The translations under genes were made by a program, and so were the position numbers. From the NCBI RefSeq assembly GCF_965363235.1, contig NC_134839.1, positions 79,385,410 to 79,449,409 on the forward strand: a stretch of DNA of 64,000 nt, written 5' to 3'. Source of the stretch: Mytilus galloprovincialis (Eukaryota > Mollusca > Bivalvia > Mytilida > Mytilidae). This document shows, one piece after another, positions 14,201 through 24,600 of this stretch (position 1 is its first letter; each line of letters begins with the position of its first letter). The notes under the pieces are model-generated. The model did not search any database and was not told the DNA's origin. It was given only the letters and a program-made list of their open reading frames with translations.

Positions 14201-17200
14201 ACAAAATTGAAAAAGGGACCAAAAATATGAAAAAATGCATGCATCGGATACTTTTGTTATTGAAGGCATGACTGTAACAATAGGATGAATATACAAAAAT
14301 ATCTTTTTCTGGGGTCTCATTGGGGGGTTCTGATCCCGGATCCCGCTTACTGTTTTGGCAGATTCCCGTATCCCGCTTATACTATGCAGTTCTAATTTTT
14401 TGTAATTATCCGTGTCCCGCTAGACTTCATTTCCCGTTTTTCTCTACACAATCATTTGACTTTCACCTGTCACGCTTGCAAAAAATCGGCAATCCGGCGT
14501 GACGCTTATACCCAAATGCGACCCACTATTTTACTCTATTTTGACTCATATAAAGCCCATTATAAATATATTAAAAAAGTAGCGTAGATTTTTTCATCCC
14601 TTTTTATCCCGTCTCGTTTCGTTTTTGAGCCATATAGATGTCGTATGTGACAATGAGACAACTCTCCATCCGAGTCACAATTTATAAAAGTAGACCATTA
14701 TACGTCAAAATACGGTCTTCAACATGGAGTCTTGGCTCACACCGAACAGCAAGTTATAAAGGGCTCCAGTGTAAAACCTTTTAAACGGGAAAACAAAGGT
14801 GCAATCTATATCAAGATGTACGTAATTAGTGGTGAAGTGTCATGGAAATGGATAAAAAAAATAAGGATAAAGATCTCTATACGCTTTATAAGAAACTAAA
14901 TGGAATACATTTGAAATAAATGTTATTTCTATTGAATTTAGTAGAGTGTTTTAAAACCAAACTTTTATCCGTAAGTTAAATTTTATCAAATCTTTCTCTT
15001 ACTTTATCTATTATTTGAGCAAGTCGGCTAAATTAAGGCTTTACAGCTAATTTCCTAATGCATGTAAAGCAAAACTTTGGTTGGCTTGCTTGCTTTGTTT
15101 GTATAATTGTTTATACAAACTTTGTAAATAAGATTGACATTTTTAAACAATATGAATAGGCATAGTTTAACCTGTATTTTTAATATTTGAATTAAATTGG
15201 GTGTTATCATAATGATTATCCAATAAAAAAAGCAAGCAAATCAACTAAAGTCTTGCTCTACATGCTTAAAGAAATGAGCTGTAATAGATAAAAAAAATAA
15301 TAATTATACAGTGAAAATGCACCGCATATACAATACTAATGATTCGCTCCACAGTTAAAATGAAAGAATAGTATCATTATTCGACAGTAAACATGACTAG
15401 CATTACGAAATCATCATAGTGGAATTTAGTTAAATATGAAGAAACTGAATGACAAAACATATTCTACGTTATACAACTTTAATAATTGTATTAAAATGAA
15501 TATTTTTTACTGCAACAACATCTCACCTGTTAGTTATAAAGCACCTGCACGATCTGTTCGTGAAATGTCCTAAAAATTCAGCTATTTTGGTATATATTTC
15601 ACAGTTGGATGGCTTTAGGCGCGATAAATCCCGCTCGCATCTCTTACTTCGTTTTATTAGTATTATGTATTTCTGAACATATACATTTTTACTATTTTTC
15701 TTCATTTTCTTCAAAAATTAAAAAAAGTTCGTCTGTTTATTTATCATTCTACATTAGACATTTATGGCATATACAGTAAAAATGATATTTTAGGATCCGC
15801 ACTTTACATACACTGGTTTCGTCTACATAAGACTCATCAGTGACACTCAGATCAAAACAGTTGAAAAGCTAAACAAAAGTACAAAGTTGAAGAGAATTGA
15901 GAACCCAAAGTTCCAAAAAGTTGTGCCAAATACGGCTAAGGTAATCTACTCCTTGGATAGAAAAATCCTTAGTTTTTCGAAAAATTCAAAGTTTTGTAAA
16001 CAGGAAATTTATTAAAATGACCATATAATTGATATTCATGTCAACACCAAAGTGGTGACTACTGGGCTGGTGATACCCTCGGGGGACGAAACGTCCACCA
16101 GCAGTGTCATCGACCCAGTGGTGTAAATAGTTATCAAAGGTACCAGGATTATAATTTAATACCACAGACGCGCGTTTTGTCTACATAAGACTCATCAGTG
16201 ACGCTCAGATCAAAATAGTTAAAAAGCCAAACAAGTACAAAGTTGAAGAGCATTGAGGACCCAAAGTTCCAAAAAGTTGTGCCAAATACGGCTTAGGTAT
16301 TGTAAACAATTAAATGATCAGCTTATCAAATTCTTTGAACCCTAGAAATTTTCTTATTGCCCCATGGTTTGAAACGTTAATTTCTATCTTTGTTGGTATT
16401 TCCATGCCATTATTTCAAAACTGTAGGAGCTAGATTACAAGAAGACTGAATTGCAAAAATCATCAGCGGGACAAGTGGTGTATTTAAGTTAGTGCTCCTG
16501 AAATGCTAATTTTTTGGTTAATTAAAAAAAAAAATGAATGGTTGGAGCTATCCAAATGGCAACAACACGTTACTAAAAATATACAATAGGGATATTTAGT
16601 ATCAATTTAAACTCGATTAAGTGATTAGGTGCTGAAGATGGTCCATACTTAAAATGTAAATCTTTACCCCTCAGGTCACGGTGATGTAACCAAGGCTGGG
16701 ATAAATGTTGGTTGTGTTGAACTTTTGAACACAGTACAGAAACGTGTAAAACCAAAGTATCATTTATTTGGTCACATACATGAGGGTAAGTCGTTCCCAA
16801 AACTAAAAACAAAACTCACAACAGAAACATCAGAACACGCATATTAAAGGATTATATTTTGACATAGCAACATACATGTAAAGTATAGCATCACGTAGTT
16901 TAAACCTTCATATAAATCATACTAATGAACTGAAAGCACGATAAGCAAGGCAAGTTTTTAAAAATAAAACGCTGCGCGACGCATGTTTTCAGTTTTATTT
17001 CTGTAAACACAACTGTTCTCGATTTTTATATGGATAGCTTTATTTTGGTGAAATTGGACCAGTTTATAAGTGTCAATAGACTGGTAAAGAGAAATTGGCA
17101 GTCCGGATTATTAAATTCATCATAATAAATTGATGTGTAATGTGCAGTGAATATACATTTTATCTCTAAATATAAATCCAGAAAATCACTTATCTTCGTT

Positions 17201-17522
17201 TTATCAACAGAAGCATAAACGAATAACTTCATTGATATGTTTCTACTTTTAAGGTTATGGACTAACAACAGATGGAGAAACATTGTTTATCAATGCATCA
17301 TCTTGTACTAAAGGATATAAACTGTGTAATCCACCAATAATATTTGATGTGCCCTTGCCTCCTGGCCAGTCAAAAGACAGTTTACTTGAAAGTGTCGAAC
17401 TTGTGTATTTTTCAAAAGAGGAATCTTCTAGTAAACCAGTAATAGGCATCAGCCAAAAAGACAAAGATAACAAACTATTGACCTTAACACAGTTGAAATT
17501 GACGAAAACTAAAACGGAGTAG
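8216..17522 (+). CDS. MPPED1/2: Gene A: MPPED1/2-family metallophosphoesterase
   Basis: Five coding exons: 8216-8621, 9812-10037, 10764-10879, 16675-16785 and 17254-17522; all GT-AG, in frame, 375 aa. The start is the first ATG after an acceptor at 8191-8194. Class III metallophosphoesterase motifs are in order: LSDTH (D92, H94), HAGDF (D118), AGNHE (N149, H150), THGPPV (H245) and FGHIHEGYG (H283, H285). GSPW...WAFN..RGEEIL and VGCVELLNTVQ identify the MPPED1/MPPED2 (239FB) family, known as metal-dependent phosphodiesterases. The first ~80 residues are a charged leader rich in K, D, E and N, and about 47 residues extend past the domain. No signal peptide or membrane segment is seen, so it is probably cytosolic. 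Intron 3 (5.8 kb) is swollen by repeats. ATTAAA at 17587 may serve polyadenylation. Family call is firm; orthology to one vertebrate member is not. Confidence 0.93.
10060..10600 (+). repeat. Degenerate ~48-bp minisatellite, intron 2 of gene A
   Basis: Degenerate repeats with a recurring pattern of GTTGATGGCTAA, GGTAACTGTG, TGGCATCAT, then GTGTCTTTCATGCA. The same array occurs in intron 2 of gene B (24985-25920), where two adjacent 48-bp units are identical. Being shared at the same position, it predates the gene duplication. Confidence 0.7.
11196..11276 (+). repeat. Fragment of dispersed repeat (ACGCGCGTTT family)
   Basis: The word run ATAGTTATCAAAGGTACCAG and the following ACAGACGCGCGTTT match 16127-16176. 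The copy stops early, just left of the Helentron-like element at 11288. Confidence 0.6.
11288..13385 (+). mobile_element. Helentron-like non-autonomous element, family 2
   Basis: The left end ATACGACCGCA (11288) is exactly complementary to TGCGGTCGTAT (13348-13358) near the right end, which is followed by an imperfect hairpin GCTGCGC-CCT-GCGGAGC (13362-13378). A GTCGTC microsatellite sits at 11337-11380. The core has three ~150-bp units (about 11390-11850), then ~120-bp units with TGGTCCAAA words (about 11860-12360), then a duplicated ~155-bp block (12510-12783). A perfect 20-bp palindrome ATTGCACAATATTGTGCAAT lies at 12437-12456. Same plan as families 1 and 3. It sits in intron 3 of gene A and explains much of that intron's length. 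The minus-strand frame of repeated arginines at 11135-11461 is only the microsatellite. Confidence 0.65.
13890..13983 (+). repeat. Fragment of the AGTGGCGGATCC MITE-like family
   Basis: GAATCACTGGAGCGTGACAG through GATCCGCG resembles the 7850-7995 element but has lost its ends. It lies in intron 3 of gene A. Confidence 0.45.
14311..14525 (+). mobile_element. MITE with GGGTCTCATTGGGG ends, copy 2
   Basis: Matches copy 1 (5371-5570) along its length, including GGGGTCTCATTGGGGGGTTC and the TCCCGCTTACTGTTTTG word. The right end is eroded (GCGACCCACTA). It lies in intron 3 of gene A. Confidence 0.65.
14635..14790 (+). repeat. Dispersed bivalve repeat fragment (GAGACAACTCTCC family)
   Basis: AATGAGACAACTCTCCATCC, TACGGTCTTCAACATGGAG and CTCACACCGAACAGCAA match the 5' half of the 23789-24205 element and the fragment near 4160-4260. 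Non-coding, in intron 3 of gene A. Confidence 0.6.
15040..15285. mobile_element. Inverted-repeat MITE, ~245 bp
   Basis: The ends are imperfect inverted repeats of about 50 bp. TTACAGCTAATTTC and GCATGTAAAGCAAAACTTTG on the left pair with the complement of 15230-15285 on the right, including GCTTGCTT against AAGCAAGC. The interior has a hairpin GTTTGTATAA/TTATACAAAC at 15097-15120. No open frame. It lies in intron 3 of gene A. Confidence 0.55.
15790..16300 (+). repeat. Two head-to-tail copies of a dispersed repeat
   Basis: A ~120-bp core occurs twice (from 15821 and from 16178): GTCTACATAAGACTCATCAG, then CAAGTACAAAGTTGAAGAG-type words, ending in AAGTTGTGCCAAATACGGCT. Between them lies GGGGGACGAAACGTCCACCA, which contains a GGACG/CGTCC stem. 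A third copy is at 24445-24640. Non-coding, in intron 3 of gene A. Confidence 0.65.
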
Positions 17523-18335
17523 CAGTAACAGTTTATAATACATTATTTTTTCAACATAAATACCTCTTACTTGCATGTAAACGAGCATTAAATATGGTGA
17601 TATTTTAATTTATTTGCCGAACAATCGACCGTATGTATACCATTGTCAACTAAATTGTATTTTGTATTTTGTCTTATTATGATAATGTGTATGTGTGAGA
17701 AATTTGCCCAAACATTATTACATGTAGAATACAATTGACCAATATAAATGTGTGGAATAAGCACAGTTTTGCTACAAAAAAGAACAGATTTAAAAAGTGA
17801 AACAAAATCTAAGGGCAAAATTGAAGTTTAATGTAAATTTTAGTTACTTTCATAATTAAACTAAGTTTTTTCATTTAAAGAAAATGTAGGGCCATTAATT
17901 GCTTTGTTTAAATGAGTGAACTTGTATATTCAGAAATCTAATAATGTCATCAACGACTAAATATGGTGAAATTACAAAATCCATAAAACTTAAGATACAA
18001 TCTCGGTGTACATAAAGTCTTGACACTGCAATCTTCCAGTATAGGTCTCTACTCTTATCGTTGGGATGGAGTGTTTGTTCCATAGTGTACTTTATTCAGT
18101 GCTGAAAACGTTCCGCGAAATTTCTAGATGAAGAACTCCAGAAATATATCTCTGGAAAGTTCAATCACATTGCATCTTTCTTAATAAATCCATTAAATGG
18201 ATGACACCTGTTGTTCCATGTTGAAGTAATGCTCATGGTTACGCACAGTGAGAACGGTGTGCAAATTCTTCAGAATGGTCATATGTGAACCTTTTTAAAA
18301 TAGAAGTTTGATTTATTGTTGAGTGAGTTTGTATG
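17523..18335. other. 3' flank of gene A, no further gene
   Basis: Contains the presumed 3' UTR of gene A with ATTAAA at 17587-17592. No other gene is seen; the minus-strand frames at 17588-17818 and 17895-18083 show no domain. A stretch at about 17733-17785 is loosely similar to 33804-33855. Confidence 0.5.
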
Positions 18336-19400
18336 GAAGAGGGGCGAAAGATATATGAGGGACAGTCAAACTCATAGATTAAAAATAAACCGACAACGCC
18401 ATGTCTTAAAAATAAAAAGACGAACAGACAAATAATAATACAGAAGACACGACATAGAAAACTAAAGACTAAGCAACACGAACTCCACCAAAAACTGGGG
18501 GTGATCTCAGGTGCTCAGGTTAAGCAGATCCTGCTCCACATGTGGCACCCGTCGTGTTGCTTATGTTATTACAAATCTGGTAAATAGTCTAATTCGGTAG
18601 GTCACATTCGTAAAAAGGGAAGGTTATTGTTGTTACGACATAAGGAACATATCCGATATCAACTGTGAAACGGTTATTCCATAACGACCAACCAACTCGT
18701 GGTGGAGTCCATAAAATTTACGAAGTATTTACGAAGTGATGACTTCAACTTCAAAATTTGGAACTCTTGGTTTAATAGCTTCCTTGTGAGCAGCACTCCT
18801 CTATCCAGGAAATCATGATAGGAAATACAAGCCCGGGAATATCGTATCAATTGGGAGATATATACTCCGTATGCAGGCACTGCTGGAATATTGCTACATA
18901 GAAATGGAAAGTTCACAATTGGAAAGCTGAAATCATCTCTTTTTCGTAAAGTTTGTTTTCAACCGACCCTCATTGTCAATTTCTAGATGTAAGTCAAGAT
19001 ATGAGGCAGACTTGACTGTATCTGTAGTATCCTTTATCTCTAGTTCGATGGGATAGATTCGTTCAACATAGTCACCAACTTTTGTATTATTTAGTGAGAG
19101 AACATTATCTATATAGCGGAACGTAAAGTTAAAGGATGTTGTACACTTCTTATCTTTCTTCCTTATAAGTTCCTATATGATGTCAGCCTCATAATAATAA
19201 AGAAACAAGTCGGCAAGAAGAGGGGCACAATTGGTTCCTATTAGAATTCCAACAGCCTGTTGAAAAACACGTCCTCCAAACGTAACAAACATGTTGTCAA
19301 TCACGAAATCAAGCATCTTGATAATGTCAGTTTCAGAGATTTTTTGTTTGAATCAGAGTGATTCTTTACAAAGTAGGATTTATCCCTCTCCAATACAAGA
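18336..19400 (-). pseudogene. Decayed Penelope-type reverse transcriptase element
   Basis: Read on the minus strand, 19370-18640 gives a reverse-transcriptase-like region: a DNMFVTFGGRVFQQAVGI segment, GTNCAPLLADLFLYYYEAD, the catalytic-type motif FRYIDNVLSLNN, then SYLDLHLEIDNEGR and YSRACISYHDFLDRGVLL. The order resembles Penelope-like retroelements in molluscs and other invertebrates (from memory). It is dead: a TAG follows YYYEADII, the frame is broken around 18930-18960, and the usual YIDD reads YIDN. The part from about 18640 down to 18336 is its 3' tail, which recurs at 22155-22385, 55200-55510 and about 63470-63640. Confidence 0.75.
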
Positions 19401-21021
19401 TACTTGTATCAATGTTCGTCTTTCTTTTAAATAAAACAAAGTAATATCAAATTAACATCGACTTCGTTGTCGTCCGCCAGGGAATTTGACTACAAATATA
19501 AGCTCCAGTTGAAGACAACATTTTCGCCTTTTTAAAGGTGCAATCATAATTTGTTCAAATATCATCCGATTTAAGATTTTGACATGAATAAAAGTGATAT
19601 TAAAGTGAAAATATAGATACCAAAAAAGGAATGGTTCATTGTCGACATCTTCGAGAATTTTGAGTGGCTTGTTCATCGCTCTCATTCCATCAATGGATAC
19701 CTGGTATAAGGGTTTATCTAAACAGAGACATGAATCAATTAAAACTCAACATTTTATTTAAAATGCACAACCATCAAGAAAAACATAGTCAAATGAAAAA
19801 AAAAAACGAATTGCTATTCAAAAGTTTAGTCCAAAAAGTAACTGTAATTAATGGTGCTAGTTCGCGTTGAGTTTCTGATTTTTTTAATCGTACACAGAAA
19901 ATGTCAATGTTGGTGCTTATGATTAATTTGAGACGGTTTAACGCTTCCTGTGATATGTTGCTGATTTCAGACTGCATTCTGAGTTTATTAGAAAGGTGAC
20001 AGGGTAAGCAATGCTTTCTCGAACATCTTGGAGAGTATCCGTTCTCCCAACTGTCGGTGTCATCTCACAAAAAAGTTTTAAGAAAAACACTTATCACTCT
20101 TAAATACATATGTAAAAATATGGTAATGAATGGATATTCAATTAATGAAAGTCATCGAATATATAAAGTTAAATGAAATTTGAATACTCTCAGACTGGTA
20201 GTTTTCATTTTTGGCGAAAATTACAGAAGAGAGATAGTGTAAACAGTATTATTATCCACAAGGTACAATCAGCAGAAAATAAATGTACATTATTCTTTTC
20301 TACAATGTTTTAAAGCTGCCATCGATGAAGATAGATTTAGGTTCGCGACACAGGCACTATAGTTTCGTGTCTTTTTAGAGATTGACATTTGTTGTTTGAG
20401 GAGATAAATTACATTATTAATTCATGGTCCGCTAGAATACGAATTAGCATCCTCAAAAAAATCAGGGGTCAATAAATTAAAGAAGTTGTAATGGATCATT
20501 AAATACGGATCAAATAAGATTTTGATAGATGTATTAATGTATATAGCTTTTGATATTATAATTACAGTTGTTGATAGATTTTGGCCCTCTAATCTTAGTC
20601 TGTTTCATAGAGTAGATGGACAAAATAAAAGATACAAAAAAGTATAAACAAAAACACCGAGCTTTAAGGTAAATTATAAAATTGGGAAGTCCATAAATAA
20701 AGGCAACAGTAGTATACCGCTGTTCAAAACTCGTAAATCGTAAAACCTGACAAAATGAAACGCTCGACTCAACCAATGAAACACTGGAAAACAACTATAA
20801 TATAATATCGAATACGTGGAGATACGTTTTAGAAGTGAACAATATGTTCTGAAAAAAATAACCTCAAAAAAGTAAAATACAAAGTGGAGTTTATACACCA
20901 AGCGGATGTGGTTGATCAGAACTACTAATTTTACAATAAAAATAAGAGAAAAACGTTTTTATTTTTCCAATTCAATGTCCTTGATTGGAATTTACAAACT
21001 TTGGTATTAATTTGTTAGCGT
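19401..21021. other. Intergenic DNA between genes A and B
   Basis: AT-rich, with no supportable gene. Minus-strand frames at 19452-19685, 19789-19977, 20534-20794 and 20674-20901 show no domain. The first part may hold more eroded sequence of the neighbouring reverse-transcriptase element. Confidence 0.5.
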
Positions 21022-21150
21022 CATCCGTATTTTTTTCTCTTCCGATCTCGATTTAAAGTTTACCACCCGTGTGTTTACAAACTAAGATTACATGTCATGC
21101 GTCACCAAGTTTTCATAGTTAGGACCAGGAACATAAAGTAAGACAATTAA
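21022..21150 (+). promoter_or_regulatory. Putative promoter and leader exon, gene B
   Basis: Similar to 5082-5222 upstream of gene A: ATCCGTATTT, CCGATCTCGATT and GTGTTTACAAAC, followed by ACAATTAA and a possible donor GTAAAA at 21151. The strong TATA run of gene A is not conserved here (only CATAAAGTA). The similarity continues past the donor (CTGTC, then a CCTACTTTAG word). Role is inferred from position and conservation between paralogues. Confidence 0.35.
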
Positions 21151-21695
21151 GTAAAACTGTCACTTGGTATCTCATTTCTTTGTAAACTATTCTTTTTGTT
21201 GAGGTTCAAATATAAAATATATCTAAGTGGAATGTATCTCCTACTTTAGGTTTTTCTGCTATTTGTTTTAGTATAAACTCCTGTACTAGTAGAATAAACT
21301 ACTTTAGGTTAACGGAAGTATATTTTCTCTTTATTTTTTTTTATTTTTTTTTTTTACAAATATGGCAATAACATAAATCTTATATGAAGAGGTTTCAGTG
21401 TTTATTTATTATTAAGGCTATCTTTAACAGATCTTGTATACAAGTACCTTGCGAGATCATGTATATAGTTTTTTTCCATCCTTCGTGTTAATTATAATGA
21501 TAATTTAATTACAGAAATGATTATTCATAGATAACATCAATTTCCATATTATTGATTTTTGCATTAAAGTAAGATCTTTTTGATAGATATTTTCACATTA
21601 AACATAAAGGTCCACTCTAAGATTTACAAAATTAACTGACAATGACGAATCTCAATGTATCTTTATATTTGTAGAAATATTTAAAGTCAAAGAAA

Positions 21696-24600
21696 ATGAG
21701 GAAGCTTGGTTTGAGGTCAACAAAATCTAAGAAAAATGATAGGGATATTAAAGATTTCTCGGATGAAGAATTGGAAATATATAAAGATAAGGACGCAAAA
21801 AATGAAAACTTTAGACAGGTCAACATTCTTCCAGATTTAGAAACTGATATGCCAAGCAGAGCTTGGAGAAGGATAAGTGAAAAACAAACTTTTAAAACAG
21901 TAGCCCCACTGAATATTCATTCCCCAGTAAAACCCGATTGTTTACGATTTGTTTGCTTGTCTGATACACACTCTAAGCTCTATGCAGACGATATGTCGAA
22001 TTTTTATGTTCCTCCTGGAGATATCTTACTACACGCAGGAGATTTCACAAACGAAGGGAGACTATTTGAAATCGAAAAGTTCAATACATTTCTTGGTAAG
22101 AATGTACAAGTTGGATGCAATAGTATACTTTTAAAAAAGTAGATATACTAATATTCAGATGTGCCGCATGTGGAGCAGGATCTGCTTACCCTTCCGGAGC
22201 ACCTGAGATCACCCCTAGTTTTTTGGTGGGGTTCGTGTTGTTTATTCTTTAGTTTTCTATGTTGTGTCGTGTGTGCTATTGTTTGTTTGTCTTTTTCATT
22301 TTTAGCCATGGCGTTGTCAGTTTGTTTTAGATTTATGAATTTGACTGTCCCTTTGGTATCTTTCGTCCCTCTTTTACAAACGTATGTTGAACTGTGCCGA
22401 TCACTCTGTTAGGTTAAAATTGTCTATGATTGAGTTATTTACTGCTTTCTTGACTTTCAAGAAACATTTCATTCATATTCAAGACAAAAAATAAGCATTC
22501 CGTATATGGTAGGTTGACCGGGAAGACAGCCGGGAAATCTAAACTGACACTTGAAATAAAAAAAAATATGTTTGGTATGACGGCTGTTGCATTGTTCATA
22601 TGGATCTCTAGAAAGTTTTGTTACAAGCATACAAAAAGTTTTTCTTAAATGAATGCATTATTTGTAGCTGGATATAAGGAAACCAACGCTCAATCAATAT
22701 ACAGCAACTCAAGGGTACAAAACTAAAAGACTTCTAGATGTGAACATGTGCTCGTCAAATGTTAGACAAGTATAGCATAGTCCATCAAACATTTGTCAAA
22801 TGCATTGCCTAATTGTCGAACCACTTTAGTAGGCTTAAACTAAAGACAACTACTGAAGAAGTTTCTGACTTTGGATAGACACGTGAACATGGGTCGGGTT
22901 AAACGATCCTTAAAATATCTCTATGACCCCCTTTAATCTCAAAAGAGTGTCATATTTAATATGTAAACGTTCTTTGAAATTAGCACAGGAAAATTACCCT
23001 TTTATAAAGCTAAAAAAAAAGATAACAATTTTATAAATCCAATATGACTGGCTTTTTATATCTCAAAATCAACTTCCTGAAACCGGAACTGTCCATGGTA
23101 TTTTATGTATGTTAAAATATTAGCAAAAACTGTTTACAAAGTTATATTGACTTAGTATATGATGTCAGATTGTCAATTAATCCTTTTGATCAGGGAAAAC
23201 ATTTTTGATCATGATTTGTCAAATGAATATCTATAACACAATATTTGTGATAGATAAATGAGAATTCTTTCACTATTTCAAAATTTACACAATATAATGT
23301 ACTGTTTATATCTTTGAAAATATATTTGATAAAACTTTAACAGTCTATGTATTCTTTAGATAAAATTATAAGTAAAAAAAATACAAAATAACAAGTACTC
23401 GCTATCAGATTTTCAATCAAGTATAATGAAGTCTTTAATTCACCTTTGTATCAGGAACCATGAAATTAATGTGCCACAATGGATATCTAAAAGACAACAT
23501 TTCAGCATAATCATAATCCTTCTTTTCGAATGATCTGCAAAATGATTTTTTAGTGACGTAAACAGGCTTGGTCGCGTTTTTTCATGACGTGTAATGAAAA
23601 TTTCAGAGGAAAGCAAGCAAATTAGACGTCATAATCGAATTTTGATTTAATAAAAATAATCAACAGGTCAGGAAAAGTATAAATCAAGTAAGCATTAGAG
23701 CAATGCATTTACTTTGCAAAATATACTAGAGTATTATAAAAAGTCAAGATAACTTAGTTTTTCTATTGAGGGATAATATAAAAAAAAAGAAGATGTGGTA
23801 TGATTGCCAATGAGACAACTATCCACAAAAGACCAAAATGACACAGACATTAACAACTATAGGTCACCGTACGGTCTTCAACAATGAGCAAAGCCCATAC
23901 CGCATAGTCAGCTATAAAAGGCCCTGATAAGACAATGTAAAACAATTCAAACGAGAAAACTAACGGCCTTATTTATGTAAAAAAAAAATGAACGAAAAAA
24001 AAATATGCAACATATAAACAAACGACAACCACTGAATTACAGGCTCCTGACTTGGGACAGGCACATACCAAATAATGTGGCGGGGTTAAACATGTTAGCG
24101 GGATTCCAACCCTGCCCCTAAACTGGGACAGTGGTATAACAGTACAACATATAAACGAACTATAAAAATCAGTTGAAAAAGGCTTAACTCATCAGATGGA
24201 CAAAAATACAAGTACTCGCAGTTATCTGACATCTATAGTTCAAAGCCACTAACAACTATTAAAAAATCATGCAACTAAGACTAGACTATCAATCCGTACA
24301 CATCCAACATAAGTTCGGTATACTAGTATGCAGAATTGACTACTATTCAACTCATGTATAAAAATAATGTAAACGAGTAATTGTTATACTCATAGAAATA
24401 TATTATGGATCCATGGATATGAGTGAAAATAAACTCATCATGGATACCAGGACTAAATTTTATATATACGCCAGACGCGCGTTACGTCTACAAAAGACTC
24501 ATCAGTGACGCTCGAATCCAAAAAAGTTGAAAAAAAGCAAAATAAAGTACGAAGTTGAAGAGCATTGAGATCCAAAATTCCTAAAAGTGTTGCCAAGTAC

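Noticed and set aside
22161..22412. Open frame resembling a small membrane protein
   Set aside because: It lies wholly in a repeat tail that recurs at 18336 and 55200 without the frame being kept.
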